From Parelaphostrongylus tenuis (taxonomy: Eukaryota; Nematoda; Chromadorea; Rhabditida; Metastrongylidae): a DNA stretch of 64,000 nt. Location: assembly GCA_019055375.1 (NCBI GenBank), contig JAHQIW010000035.1, positions 62,001 to 126,000 on the forward strand. Reading direction: 5' to 3'. Shown piece by piece: positions 41,215 through 52,031 of this stretch. Positions within the stretch are counted from its first letter, which is position 1. Each line of letters starts with the position of its first letter. Under the pieces are notes generated by a model that saw only the letters and a program-made list of their open reading frames with translations, searched no databases and was not told where the DNA came from. Both the position numbers and the translations under genes were made by a program.

Positions 41215-43090
41215 TATAGTAATGCAGTACAGCAGCACAATAATACAATAGAGCGCAGTGACTATCGTTCCGAGGAATCTCTCCTTCTTAAAAGCTTGGA
41301 AAGGTCAAATTGATTTGCAAGTTACTCAATAAAACAACTTCATAACCCCGGCAGAAAATGTTAAAAAGAAGTTTAGGATCGCATATTCAAAAGCTTCATT
41401 TTTGGAACGCTTACTGTTTAGATGTTTGAGTCTTACTTGAGTCTTGTTTGAATCCAATTATTCACTGAAGACCAGCCGCTTAGAGTCAATGCATTGGTAA
41501 GGCTGTCCCTGACTCAGGCCGGAAAGATTAATACTGAGGTAAGGTGTAAGGTAGCGCATGATTGATTACAAAGTACTCCTCTTTACGGTTCATTTCTGGG
41601 GTCTTTACTATGCACCCAGAAGACTTCCCAAGTTTTACGCGCGAATGTTTAAGATTCGTGCGCGAGGGCAGTGAATTTATGTCGTACGTTGCTCGTTCAT
41701 CTTTTTGTTTCCTAAGCGTGCCAAGTGGAGTTTAAGGTCGAAGTTGCGTAATCCAACGATATGTTCTCTTACACAGATGCAGGGTGGTCTACTCGTTTCG
41801 CCAATATATTCGTCTGCGCATGCCTCGCACGCGATTAGGCATATTGTACCAGATTTCATGTAATCGCCGCAACTACCGTTTAGGAAGACTTGGCTCTTTT
41901 TTTGTTTCGCAGAGGCGGTCATGATGTCGGTTGCGGACTAATTGGCGTTTTAGTGTATTTATGGGTATCTCGGCTATTTTTTACCGGTTCATCCAAATCT
42001 GCTCTTTTTAATCAACGTTTAATAGCTCTACCTACTTTGTTAGAAATGAAGGTCAGGATGAATGGATCCTTATTCTTGTTAAACTTTCCATTCGGGGCGT
42101 CGAATCTCCTCTAAATCTTACCTATGGAGCTTCTAGCGTATCGTAGCCACTGAACATGGCTAGTTTTTCGCTAAGCTTTGGATTCTACCATATGTTCTTT
42201 TCCTGTGCACGCACGGATAGCTATTCGAAACATGTTCTTGACAAGTGTGCGTTTTATGTGTTAAATGAGAAGACAGGTAGTGAACTAGGATGTTTTTGTT
42301 GTTTGATTTTCGATACCATGTTGTGTTGTACGCGCCCACGGAGAAGATGACTTGAACGTTCAAAGATAGAAACCAATTTATCTTAGGTTTTTCACGGGTG
42401 AGCTCTATGTACTCTAACTGACTATTCAACAACTCAAAACATTTGTTCATCTACTCTTGCGTTCAGCAGACGGTAAAGCAATCATTTATATACCTAGGCA
42501 GAGTAACGGCAAGAGATCGATTATTGAGGCCTTATCTTCAGATGTAAAGGCTTTAGCAAAGACTGGCGCTAGTTGTTGTCCCATTTCTAGCCCTATGATT
42601 TGTACGAAATCATTCTTTTACCATCTGAAAAATGAGTAGTTCAGTTACGAAAGCCATGACCTGCCGATGGATGAGCCAAACATGAATGTGGCTCTTTTTG
42701 TGCTCCGTAAGACGTTCGCACATGGCTTGCATTGGGGACTCATTCAACACGTTTGAGTACAGGGCGGTCACGTCAAAAGATTATTACGAAAGCGTTGTTG
42801 AAGAGTTACGCTGATGGCCTAGGAACACTTGGGTATTGGTGAGAGGGGGTGGAATGTATTTTAGTAATTGTCTATCCGTTGGCCCGTCCACAAAGCTGGT
42901 GATGGGTCTAACTTTGAATTTGATAGATTAGTAGACGCAAGATCATCAATGCATAGCAAGTTATGAGTTTTGATAAATAAGTATAAGACAGAACATGATG
43001 ATGAGTCAAGCTTTAGTTGAGAGATAATAGAAGGTTTTAAATCAGTCGAGTTTGCTATTCTTACCCCCTAGCGATTTTGTCATTGCCCAT
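41215..43090 (-). mobile_element. Penelope-like retroelement, inactivated (copy 1)
   Basis: Minus strand, 5' to 3': an RT segment with PTDRLLKYIPPP near 42890 and a DVTALYSNVLNESP segment near 42760. GLEMGQQLAPVFAK lies near 42585, VDEQMFELLNSQL plus YIELTREKPKINWFL near 42420, and TTWYRKSN near 42330. A GIY-YIG endonuclease (CGDYMKSGT, EYIGETSRPPC, VREH) lies at 41880-41760, then a non-coding 3' end to 41215. RT followed by GIY-YIG is diagnostic of Penelope-like elements. The RT catalytic Asp block is not intact. Confidence 0.75.
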
Positions 43091-43654
43091 CAGACCTAAA
43101 TCTGAAAACGTGATTTATAGTACATTTTTAAATAGCGCTGGAACATGTGAGGAAATCAGGAGAAAATACGTTGTTTTCTCAAGATACAGCTTCTGTATAA
43201 AAAACAGTAGTTCTCAGGACAACTTGACGTTCTTTTCACTGAAAGTTTATTTATAGAATCCCTCTAGTAATGTTCAATTCTGTAGTAGCGAGAGCTCGCG
43301 CATAATCAAGATTCACTATATATTAGCAAAAAATTCGCTGAGAGAATCAATGGAGGAGTAAGTACTCGGAACGCAACGCGTAATCTTAAAGCAAGCTTAG
43401 TTATGAAATTGCCATTTCCCAAGCTATCAAAGATTACTAATAATTTAGTGAAAAAGCTCAGCTTTGTAACAATGATTAGGATACACGGGCACATACCACA
43501 GAGGACGACTGAAACCTACCTAATCTCAATAAAAGTGAAGATTTTCAACACAACTGTGCATTTCTTCTACTAGAAAAGGTGTATAAAAAAGTCCTCCGAG
43601 TATACTCTTCCTTATCGCGGCGATAAAGCTTGTTTAGCATCAAAATCTTACGTA

Positions 43655-44090
43655 TTGCAATCATTTTTGAGCCACGCATGTCAGCGGTCTGTCAAACAGG
43701 GCTGACTTATAGAGCCCGATACACGTGTTTCGATTTTGCGATCTCGTCAGTCGGGCAGTAACCCTTTCTTGTCTTCTGCTAATCTCTGTGGGTGCTCCAG
43801 TCCTCACACTAAGAGTTAGCGACAACGAATGCTTTACACTCTATGTCCAGTGAAAAACTCACCGAACACGGAGTGTTAGGTGAAAATTTCACTTGACATA
43901 GAGTGTAAAACGATCGTCTTCGATGACTCTCTGTAAGCGAGTAGAGCTCCCGAGAGAACTGACTAAAAAATATTGAAAGAAGACGGGTTTTGCCCGACTG
44001 ACGAGCCTGTAAGAACGAAACACGTGTATCGGGCTGTACTAGAGCCCTTACCAGACTACATGACAAGTTGGCTCAAATAATAATGAAAGG
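43655..44090. mobile_element. M2 foldback MITE copy B
   Basis: Palindrome centred near 43870: GAGCCCGATACACGTGTTTCG (43715) against its complement near 44030; the inner arms are CACTCTATGTCCAGTGAAA and its complement. The outer ends are ATTTTTGAGCCACGCATG and a diverged mirror. Confidence 0.75.
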
Positions 44091-45090
44091 ATCTATGGTG
44101 AAAATTGTCGTCTTCTGAGTTCGAGCCAGAACATGTTACCTATTAGCAAGGCTTAATAATTCAAATGAAGACGATAAATCAATCAGTATAACGTACTATT
44201 TGCGAATTTTACAAATTGTTTACCGCTTTCATTATTTGCGTGTGAGGGATTGAAGACAGAGATTTCGCCCGGTAAGGCCTGGTAGCATTCTTCAAAATCT
44301 TATTCGTTTTATCACTGCGTGTTTATTCGAAAAATTCAAAAAATTGGATTTCGGTCTTTAAATTACTTAAAGCTCTTGCTGTGAAAAAAAACTAGCCGAA
44401 AATTTTCTTTAGAGAGATACGTACTGTTTAGGTGACAGAACAAGACCTAACTGTCAATTGTTTGAAACCTCAGCACCTCACACAGTAGAAAAATGTCACT
44501 ATTTACTGGAAATCAATTTCTTGCAATCACATGATAGAGTCGACGATAACTCAACAAGATATACACTAAGTCTCTCTAAAAAATCCAAATCAGCACCATC
44601 ATCCAACACAAGCTACAAGATTTGCGACTCAAAGTTCCCAAGAAACAAGCCCTCGTGAAACAATGGGTTTGTGTAATTCCTTTTCTGCATTATTTGCATC
44701 TGATTTCTCAGTTTCAAACTAAACATGGCTTTGTCCTTTATACGAGTTAATCCTTTCTTGACACGTCAAGTTCCGTGTTGCATGGGGCAAACATGAGCGA
44801 GAAGAATAGAAAGGATGCGTTAGATACTCACAACTATTGACGGTCTGTTCATGTCGACGTTATTGCTATGTTTCTTGAAAATTTCTACTGCCTATCGATT
44901 ATTTGTCTATATGAGCTTACATTATCAGTGTTTTTGTGTATCTAAACAAAAGTCCTTCTTTAGAAATATAACCGCGAATGGATCCTATCTCGGATAACCG
45001 CCGGCGAGCAATTGAGCTTAGTGGTGAAGAAAAATTTTTACCACGAAAAAATTTTCGCTTCTATATACTAGAATGACCATATACCCCATA
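44091..45090. other. Mostly unrecognised; possible decayed CAP exon near 44964-45023
   Basis: Open frame 44458-44658 has no recognisable domain. See the lone CAP exon for the 44964 candidate. Confidence 0.25.
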
Positions 45091-45093
45091 TAG

Positions 45094-45261
45094 GCATACG
45101 ACTGTAGCTTAGAGAACAAATCTTTCGAGAATGCCATATATAATTGTAACCACACAAACCAGCCTAACTGCGATTACGTCGGCAGCAACAACGCCACTCA
45201 AAATGGTCGTGTCATTGTCTTAGAAGGAAATGTACACTATGTGACCTTCACCTCTACTTCT
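45094..45261 (+). pseudogene. Lone CAP/SCP-domain exon
   Basis: This 168-nt in-phase exon (ATATAG acceptor, GTAAGT donor) encodes AYDCSLENK, AIYNCNHT and DYVGSNNAT. It aligns with the second CAP exon of the genes at 47.8 and 50.6 kb. The Y-D-C-x-L-E pattern is typical of nematode ASP proteins. No partner exons were recognised downstream. A block at about 44964-45023, just after a TTCTTTAG, could encode a degenerate preceding exon (NREWIL, AGEQ), but that is weak. It is either an orphan fragment or one exon of a strongly diverged gene. Confidence 0.5.
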
Positions 45262-46264
45262 GTAAGTTAGATTGCTTTAGTTTTCCTTCAGGAATTTCTG
45301 CTTTAGTTCAAAGAAATCAGCACGAGTATTCTAGGATGAGATTACTCCTGAATGAAATCAAATTCTATTGGAAGTTCTAGCATGCTCCTCTCTAATGTTT
45401 CATAAACATTGTGAACTTTAAAAGCACACATTTTAATAATGGATGAATAAAACAAAACAACTAATTTGGCATTGGTACGGTGGCCTTGCACTTTTCAAGC
45501 GTTGAGAACGTGGATGCAAACAGTGCAGCCTTTCAGTTTCACCATTAGACTGAATTTATCTTATCACAACGAATCAGAAATTCAATTCCTCCAGGGTGGT
45601 TGTGATGGAAATTTTCTGGGAGTCGTGAGCACAATTAGTCTCTAATGAGTGTGTCGTCTGTGATTACGATTGCGCACATACTTCAAAACACTAGTGTAGC
45701 CATGATCATGATAAGTGATCATAACATGAATGAAGTCATGATAAGCATAGTCATAAAATAACATTTCGTCAGTTCTGCGAATAGATAGGGCGCGAACACT
45801 CAATAAATGTAGTATTCCTTTGAAAGATTGGGAAACTCACTGTTATCTTCTGCCAATCCTATTTAGATACATGTGACCTCACATTGTCATATAGCAAGCC
45901 ATCTCAGCCGTTTCAATATTTTGTACACGATCGACGTGTTCTTACAACAACGTTACCAACAGCACTTTTTGCTACATAATCAGAGCCTTACACAGCTTCA
46001 GCGTATTATCATCTAATGCAGTACTGTTTACCAAAATGTGATGACTGTTACCACTGTACATGCTACCATTGTGGGAAACAATGTTGATCGGATATCCACC
46101 ATCAATAACAAAAAAAAAGGCATGGTTTCATTGCCAAATAGCAGACTAAGAACAAAAACATCAGTAGAATTTCCTCAATCGAAACGAAATCGCTACTTAA
46201 GCAGCTTTTTCCACTTCCAAATTAATTTTTGCTGTACAGCTTTCGCTAATTTCACTGTCACGAT

Positions 46265-46435
46265 CACTTCACTAGCGTGGTAGCACGCGTCTCTGGTATG
46301 GATGAAACGCGGGTTCGATTCCCGCCTGAGGCCGTGTTTTTGCTCGGCACTCAATTTTCTTAGGTATATACGAAACATCATAACACTACGGAAAATGCAG
46401 CAAGAATACTGGAAGTTTCGAGTAACTTCACTGTA
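46265..46435 (+). repeat. tRNA-like half palindrome P9
   Basis: TAGCGTGGTAGCACGCG (D-arm-like) and AACGCGGGTTCGATTCCCGC (T-arm with B box) are followed by the tail GCCGTGTTTTTGCTCGGCAC and the distal flank AACATCATAACACT. It lies just downstream of the CAP gene. Confidence 0.6.
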
Positions 46436-46552
46436 TCTAATATTTTTTTTTCGAGAATGCATCAAGTAAATCTCGCAAATTGTGGTTCGTGATGTGCAGA
46501 ATGACCGAGCTATGCAAGTGATGGACGGTAGATGGACATATGATTGCCACAT

Positions 46553-46558
46553 TTTATT
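46553..46558 (-). terminator. AATAAA poly(A) signal of the CAP gene
   Basis: On the minus strand an exact AATAAA begins 12 nt after the TGA (46572-46570) of the last CAP exon. This fits the very short 3'UTRs of nematode mRNAs and supports that stop codon as the real gene end. Confidence 0.5.
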
Positions 46559-46569
46559 ATGAAATGAAT

Positions 46570-47926
46570 TCAAACGACGCTGTTATTGCAGAGCGATCTC
46601 CGGCGACAGTTTTTATTTCCTACACCGCCGCAACTTGCACATACTTCGCCATTTGTGTGCAGTGGGGCGCCAATTTTGACGTGCCTAAGTTACGGATAAG
46701 TCAGACTCTTCAAGAAAAAACAATTCAGCTAATTCTGACGACTTACGATGGCCCATATGTGCACACAAATGACACGAAAGGAAGAGAGCCATTATGGCAT
46801 TCATGGAATGCACAACCGATCTTAGTCGTTGCTCCATTTACCATCTGAAATTCATTTTTTACTCATTATCTTAGTAGTATTAGCTCAATTCTGTTAACAG
46901 TTGAAGTCGGGCAAACTCCTATCAAGACTGCCCACAGATTTAACTGTTTAGGAGCATATGCTCTACAACACTACTTCAAACTATGTGGACAACGGCATCG
47001 AAGTTCGACGCCGCCGCACGCCGTCTACTCGATATCAAGAATTTTAGCTAAACGCCGTCAAAGAAACCTGGAAGAAGGGAATTTCGGCCGTCTTGTTTCC
47101 TAATGGCGTTAAGTTTTGAAGAGGATTATACAGTTTCTCCTGTGTTCCACCATTGAATAACCTGAAAATGTCATTTACTCATAGCTAAATGCCTTAGACG
47201 GCTTCAATGAGATCTCTATTCAGATTAATTCTTCAAATTTCACTAGCATTTATGAGGCTCTTAGTCGAAATTTTACTGAAAATTGTTCAGTGTTCGTACC
47301 GTTCAATCAATTATTCTTCCTTGTTCACACTACGCGTCTTCACATTTTATTAAAAGGATTCCAGCACTTTCATCACCCGATTCGACTACTCAAATTCGTC
47401 CTCCACAAAGATCTTCCAAAATTTTGCCTATTGTTGTGACTGCTGCATAAAAATCTTGCCTTTTTCATGATTGCTAAATTCATAACTAATATGCGGATCA
47501 GGCAACCCGCCCCTTCCCCTCCATCCCTTATCGTTCAAGAGTAGTTTTGATTTTGAGACTCACAATCTTTTGCTAGTCTACAGTAAAGATCTTGTATGCA
47601 AAAAAAAAACGCTCTACTACAATTTCTACAATTTACCGCTGCTGCGGCGACGCGCTCGGTAGTGTTGACGTAACGATCAGTAAAAGTAGCGTTGTTGCTG
47701 CCGACATAATTGAAGTCAAGATGGCTTGTGTGATTACAGTTGTATTTAGCAATATCAAGAGATTTGATTTTTAAGTCGCAGCTGTAAAACTGTAAGAACA
47801 ATATGAGAATCAATTTCCAAAGAAAAAATATGAGCATTATTGTTCCAGAAAAAAATCCTTGTCACCAGATAGCTCATGTTGCTCGCCTTTGGGTATCCCC
47901 CAGCCTTTCCCTTCGCCAATTTTGCC
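46570..47926 (-). pseudogene. CAP/SCP/TAPS (ASP-like) secreted protein gene with a frameshift; 5' end not found
   Basis: Minus-strand exons: 47926-47866 (AKLAKGKAGG, PKASNM), 47789-47637 (YSCDL, YNCNHT, YVGSNNAT), 47161-47068 (VIQWWNTGE, then LYNPLQNLT), 46844-46747 (TTKIGCAFHEC, VCTYGP) and 46684-46570 (Cys-rich tail ending CNNSVV then TGA). The order follows the CAP domain of nematode activation-associated secreted proteins: HN..R helix end, Y-x-C-x-L strand, the A..WW..E helix, the K-x-G-C-A strand, V-C-x-Y, then a cysteine-rich hinge. These proteins are secreted at host-parasite interfaces. Splice sites are canonical and exon phases agree. Exon 47161-47068, however, is 94 nt: WWNTGE reads in frame 0, the rest reads one base off, and a TAA follows WWNTGETV. 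One extra base explains this, so the locus is a young pseudogene or an assembly error. The signal-peptide exon was not identified. Confidence 0.72.
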
Positions 47927-48699
47927 CTAAAAATAAGCCTTGCTCAGAAGCATTCAACCGATTTGGAAAATCAGAGAATGTTGTCGAAAACAAACCTATG
48001 CGTGTTGTGCCCGAATTCGACTGTGAACCTCATGGGCTATGTCATATTTGTTCCATTGCAATTCTCCTCTTCAACAGAACAGGAAAGCATAAGTCTTTGA
48101 TAAACATAGGCACAGAAAGCTTTCTAATAAGAAGTCATCTTGGAAAGTAAAAAGGAGAGAATTCCTGAAACATATTTGTGCAGAAAATTTGCCAAAACAT
48201 TGCCATCGTCTCCAACACATTCGTTACAAAGCTATTTCGTCTATGTGAAAACACCACTTGATTTCTCCAAAAAAAAGAAGTGGAAAAAACATTGAAACCT
48301 TCCAAACTTATAGATAAACTCTGTCAGTCACTGTAAACTACGTATAATCTGGAATATTATCTTCAAATTTCAATTTTCTCAAAGATAAAATCTCTCAGAT
48401 AACTGAAATGAGGACTAAATCAAGGCGGAAGTTCCAAAAATTTTCTAAGCAAGCCCTTGATTTATAAAAGCCAACGATACTCTGTAGATTACAGTCATGT
48501 GTTTATGCGCAGCCTATCGCCAACCAATTGCATTCGTATTTGAAATTTAGCGTTAACAATTTTGAGCGAAATTTCTACGTGATCACGAAAATTAGAATTT
48601 TTTTTTTGGAAAATACAGAAAGTGGGTCTTCTCCGTTAAACACCACGGGATAAAGAAACAACCAATCTTGCTGGACAAAGACTCTTTATTGCACTTTCA

Positions 48700-49340
48700 G
48701 TGATCTCTGAAAGCTCAAATCTCTAGCTAGTGCGCTACGTGACCGTTTTCTGGAAGATTCATTATAGAACGCCTTAGCAAAAAGGAACCATATGTGTTTC
48801 ACACACGCATATTTCTCGTAGGATAAAACTCCTTAATCAATTTTTAGTAACCATTCGATAGTGCAAGTTTCGACCATTCCAACACTATGGTTATTTTTCA
48901 ACAGACGTTCTCACTGTAGGTAGCACAGAAAATAAGATCGAGTTTCACATATTCGGCGTGGCCACGTAGCGTTGTAACCAGAGATTAGAGCTTCTGAATG
49001 ATTATTAACGCCCTTATAAAAAGTTCTTGCCCAGCAAACGAGATCGAATATTGATTTGTTGCCGTTTAACAGAAGAGAAACGGAGACTTTTTCTACGCTT
49101 AGAGAGGACTCCGGATGAAACGTTTGTCTTTGATACTATAAGATTTTCTCTACACGTTCATAATCACTCGTGCTTCCAGCGAAATATACGTGTGACAATT
49201 TCAGCGCTAAAGCGTACTGGAAAGGTCTTGTCGAAAAATAACCTTGTACCGATGTAGCCAAAGAGTCGAGCTTTCGAATGATTACCAACACTCTTTTGAA
49301 AAGTTCCTGTCCCACGATAGAGGTCGTTTTTATTGCGTGC
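48700..49340. repeat. R1 interspersed repeat block
   Basis: Three or four units: AACCATTCGATAGTGCAA near 48850, GAGCTTCTGAATGATTATTAA near 48989, GAGCTTTCGAATGATTACCAA near 49268. The 49027-49257 open frame lies wholly inside the repeat. Confidence 0.5.
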
Positions 49341-50060
49341 CGTTCAATGGAAAAGAAGAGGAGAGTGTTCACTTTGATGATATTCTACATGCCATAGTGA
49401 TTTACATCTTATTATTAACAGAATCTGGATTGTACTGGCTGAAACGTGCTTATCCATATGGTAAATTGAGAGCGGATATTATGTTCCCACCATTCAATGC
49501 CTAATGGGCTGAATTTGTTAAACATTGCTAAACGTATCGCAACAAGAATGAGAAGAGTAATGAAGGTGTTCATCCCTATCGAATGCTTTTCCATTGAAGC
49601 CCATCACATTTATACAAAATAGTGATGGTTCAGTGGGTGATCGAAAAAAAAAACAATTTTCACAATCGATTTGTTTTATACTTTGTGATGTCATCGATTC
49701 ATTTGCTTCGAAATGCTGGAAGCAATGCAGATTTACCGGCTTAGCCCAATCAAAATGGCAATATCACACAAGTTTTAACTCCATATCAATCCGATGGTGA
49801 CCTACCAAAAGTTTTTTGATGAGACTTTAAAAGTATAAGGAATGTGAGTAAGTAATTTAATGGAAACATCAAAAACTGTCTAAAAGCCTTTATTGAGTCG
49901 GTCCACGAAAGTACTTCACTCATTCAGTTTTCTACTAGAAAAACTCCACGACTCAATTTAGCATGAAAGTATAATAAAAGTTGTTCTACATAAAAGAGCA
50001 GATCGAAGGATCTTATGAATGATATTCGAAATTTCTAGTACTTTTACTGCTTTTTGTTGG

Positions 50061-50210
50061 TAGTGTTATGATCTTTCTTATGTTCCTAAAAGAATTGAGT
50101 GATGAGCAAAAACACGGATTGGATGAAGCGCGGGTTCGATTCCCGTCCGAGGCCGTGTTTTTGCTCACCACTCAATTCTTGTAGATTATTACAAGTACCA
50201 TCAAGAAAAA
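50061..50210 (+). repeat. tRNA-like palindrome P10
   Basis: The 28-nt arms (50089-50116 and 50153-50180, one mismatch) read AAGAATTGAGTGATGAGC and its complement. They enclose GAAGCGCGGGTTCGATTCCC, a T-arm with a perfect B box. Short version of the palindrome family. Confidence 0.7.
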
Positions 50211-50597
50211 CTAGGAATTTGTGTTCTCTTGATTCATTTTTTACAATAATACCATCAAATTCCCCTCACTTTACTGAACAGACTTAATCAACTGCATTTT
50301 CTGTCCACCATATGGTTTTCGTGATTTTACAAAAATTCATTACCACTTTTAGATCTCCCAAAGCATAAAGCGACTATTGATGATCAAATGAATGATTAAC
50401 ACTACCGCATAAATGCTTTCAGACTCTGTTGTTCTCCAGAGCCCTCCTGGCGGGTGGCTTCACCACTCCACCATAGGGATATCTTTGACGCTATACCACG
50501 ACGTATAATATGTGCTATCTGATGACGAGAAATTTTCGGAATAATGATATCTGTGCTTCTAAGGGCGAAAAATTAATTTTTATATTGGTGTTTGAAG

Positions 50598-52031
50598 GAA
50601 TACGACTACACCTTGAATAAAAGATCTCTCGAGATCGCTATTTATAATTGTAACCACACAAGCCATCCCAACTTCAATTACGTCGGCAGCAGCAAGGCTA
50701 CCTTCAATGATATACTGTGCGTCCACGAGATCGTCGCAGAAGATGCGATGAGTTAGAATAATGCAATTCTTTATTTATATAGAAGAGGTTTGCATCTCTC
50801 CTAAGAAAGGGCAGCGAGCACTTTAGACTAATAATAAATAAAGAATAAATGATAAAGTTCTTCGGCGTTGATCAATCCCTGATGGATGCGCCATGCGTTC
50901 GTCTTCAATTTTTAACTTCGCTTGAGGTGATTGAATGCATATCTGGCCTTTCAATGACTCACGGTGGCCTCTTGCTGAACCGAGTCAATGGTGTTTATTC
51001 TCCCAGATAGGTCTGAGACTAGTCTGGCGCCAATTTACAAACCCGGAAGGATGGATGGCTTGGTGAGCCATGAGTGCTAGATCGGACTATTGACCTTGTG
51101 TGTGACGCAGAGCACCTCTAACCACTGTGCCGCATGCGCTCCAGACTAATAATACTATCGAATATAGAAGAAACTTGTGGTACATTTTGATGAATCGCCT
51201 CAAGTGTTATCAACTTATGAAAGCAAACACTGAAATAATGGTTGGATGCAAAACAACTTAGTGGATCTCGCACTAAGCAGACATAGAATTTTTCAGATAC
51301 AAGGCTGGTGGTTGACAAGAAATCCGTACGCTTATCCCGTGAATATAACGCCGTCCAAAACGACACATCGAAAATCCCATTCTACCAGGTCCTGTAAAGC
51401 AAATTAGCCACTATTCCTGAGAGAGATGGCGCCGGATGGCGTCGAACTTGGTTGCAATTTTTCACATACTGTAGATCAATGCTGGGATGTATCCATTTCT
51501 CCTTTCAGTTGTTATGAGAAGAAGCTCTATAAACAGTCTGATCGAATTCAGTTTTCTAGAATAGAAAAATAAAAAATACAAAATTACTATTATGTAATAA
51601 GCTGGAGAAAAATTTTAGGTGGGTCATGAAGCGATGACTAAGCTTGGATGTGCATTTCATATATGCAATCACAGCAGTACTCCTTTCGTGTCGTTCGTTT
51701 GCACATATGGGCCAGCGAGAGTTATTATATTAAATTTGAGCGTTTTTCAAAGAATTTAGCTCTTGTGTAATCCAGGCACGTGAATGTTTGCGTTCCACTC
51801 TACAGGACTAGCCCACCATGCGGTGCTTGTGGGTGTACAAATAGCAACCGATGCATTTGGAAAGCGCTGTGTAACCACAGCATAGTCTGGATTCGCTTTG
51901 ATTACCAAATTAGCATGTTTTTCAACGAAGAAAAGTCTTGTTGTAAATGTGGTAAAGAGGCTGGCAATATTTTCATCTATGTCAGAGTATTTAACAGATT
52001 GCTTTTAGGAATCCAGTACGAGTATCCATGA
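50598..52031 (+). pseudogene. CAP/SCP/TAPS paralog with damaged splice donors
   Basis: Three plus-strand blocks match the minus-strand CAP gene at 46.6-47.9 kb. They are 50598-50751 (YDYTL, AIYNCNHT, YVGSSKAT), 51619-51716 (MTKLGCAFHIC, VCTYGP; the same 98-nt length as its paralogous exon) and 51776-52031 (cysteine-rich tail with CGACGC and ALCNH, about 50 residues longer than its paralog). A possible remnant of the middle exon (KKLY) follows an acceptor near 51518. The acceptor TTTTAG at 51618 and the AATCCAG at 51775 are intact. The donor after 51716 reads GA where the paralog has GT, and the donor after exon 50598 is displaced by one base. A tRNA-headed SINE sits in the intron (50836-51145). 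Probably a decaying paralog; a working gene using other donors cannot be excluded. Confidence 0.6.
50836..51145 (-). mobile_element. tRNA-headed SINE, copy 4
   Basis: The minus head GTGGTTAGAGGTGCTCTGCG is followed by a B-box remnant; the body and the 3' end (AACTTTATCATTT) match copy 2. It is inserted in the intron of the CAP paralog. Confidence 0.7.

Noticed and set aside
46540..46848. 102-codon plus-strand open frame
   Set aside because: It is antisense to the last two exons of the CAP gene, which have conserved cysteines, canonical splice sites and a poly(A) signal.
47803..48150. 115-codon plus-strand frame with several cysteines
   Set aside because: It overlaps, antisense, the CAP exon at 47926-47866; no splice or domain support of its own.
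49027..49257. 76-codon plus-strand frame
   Set aside because: Entirely within R1 repeat units whose words recur across the window.
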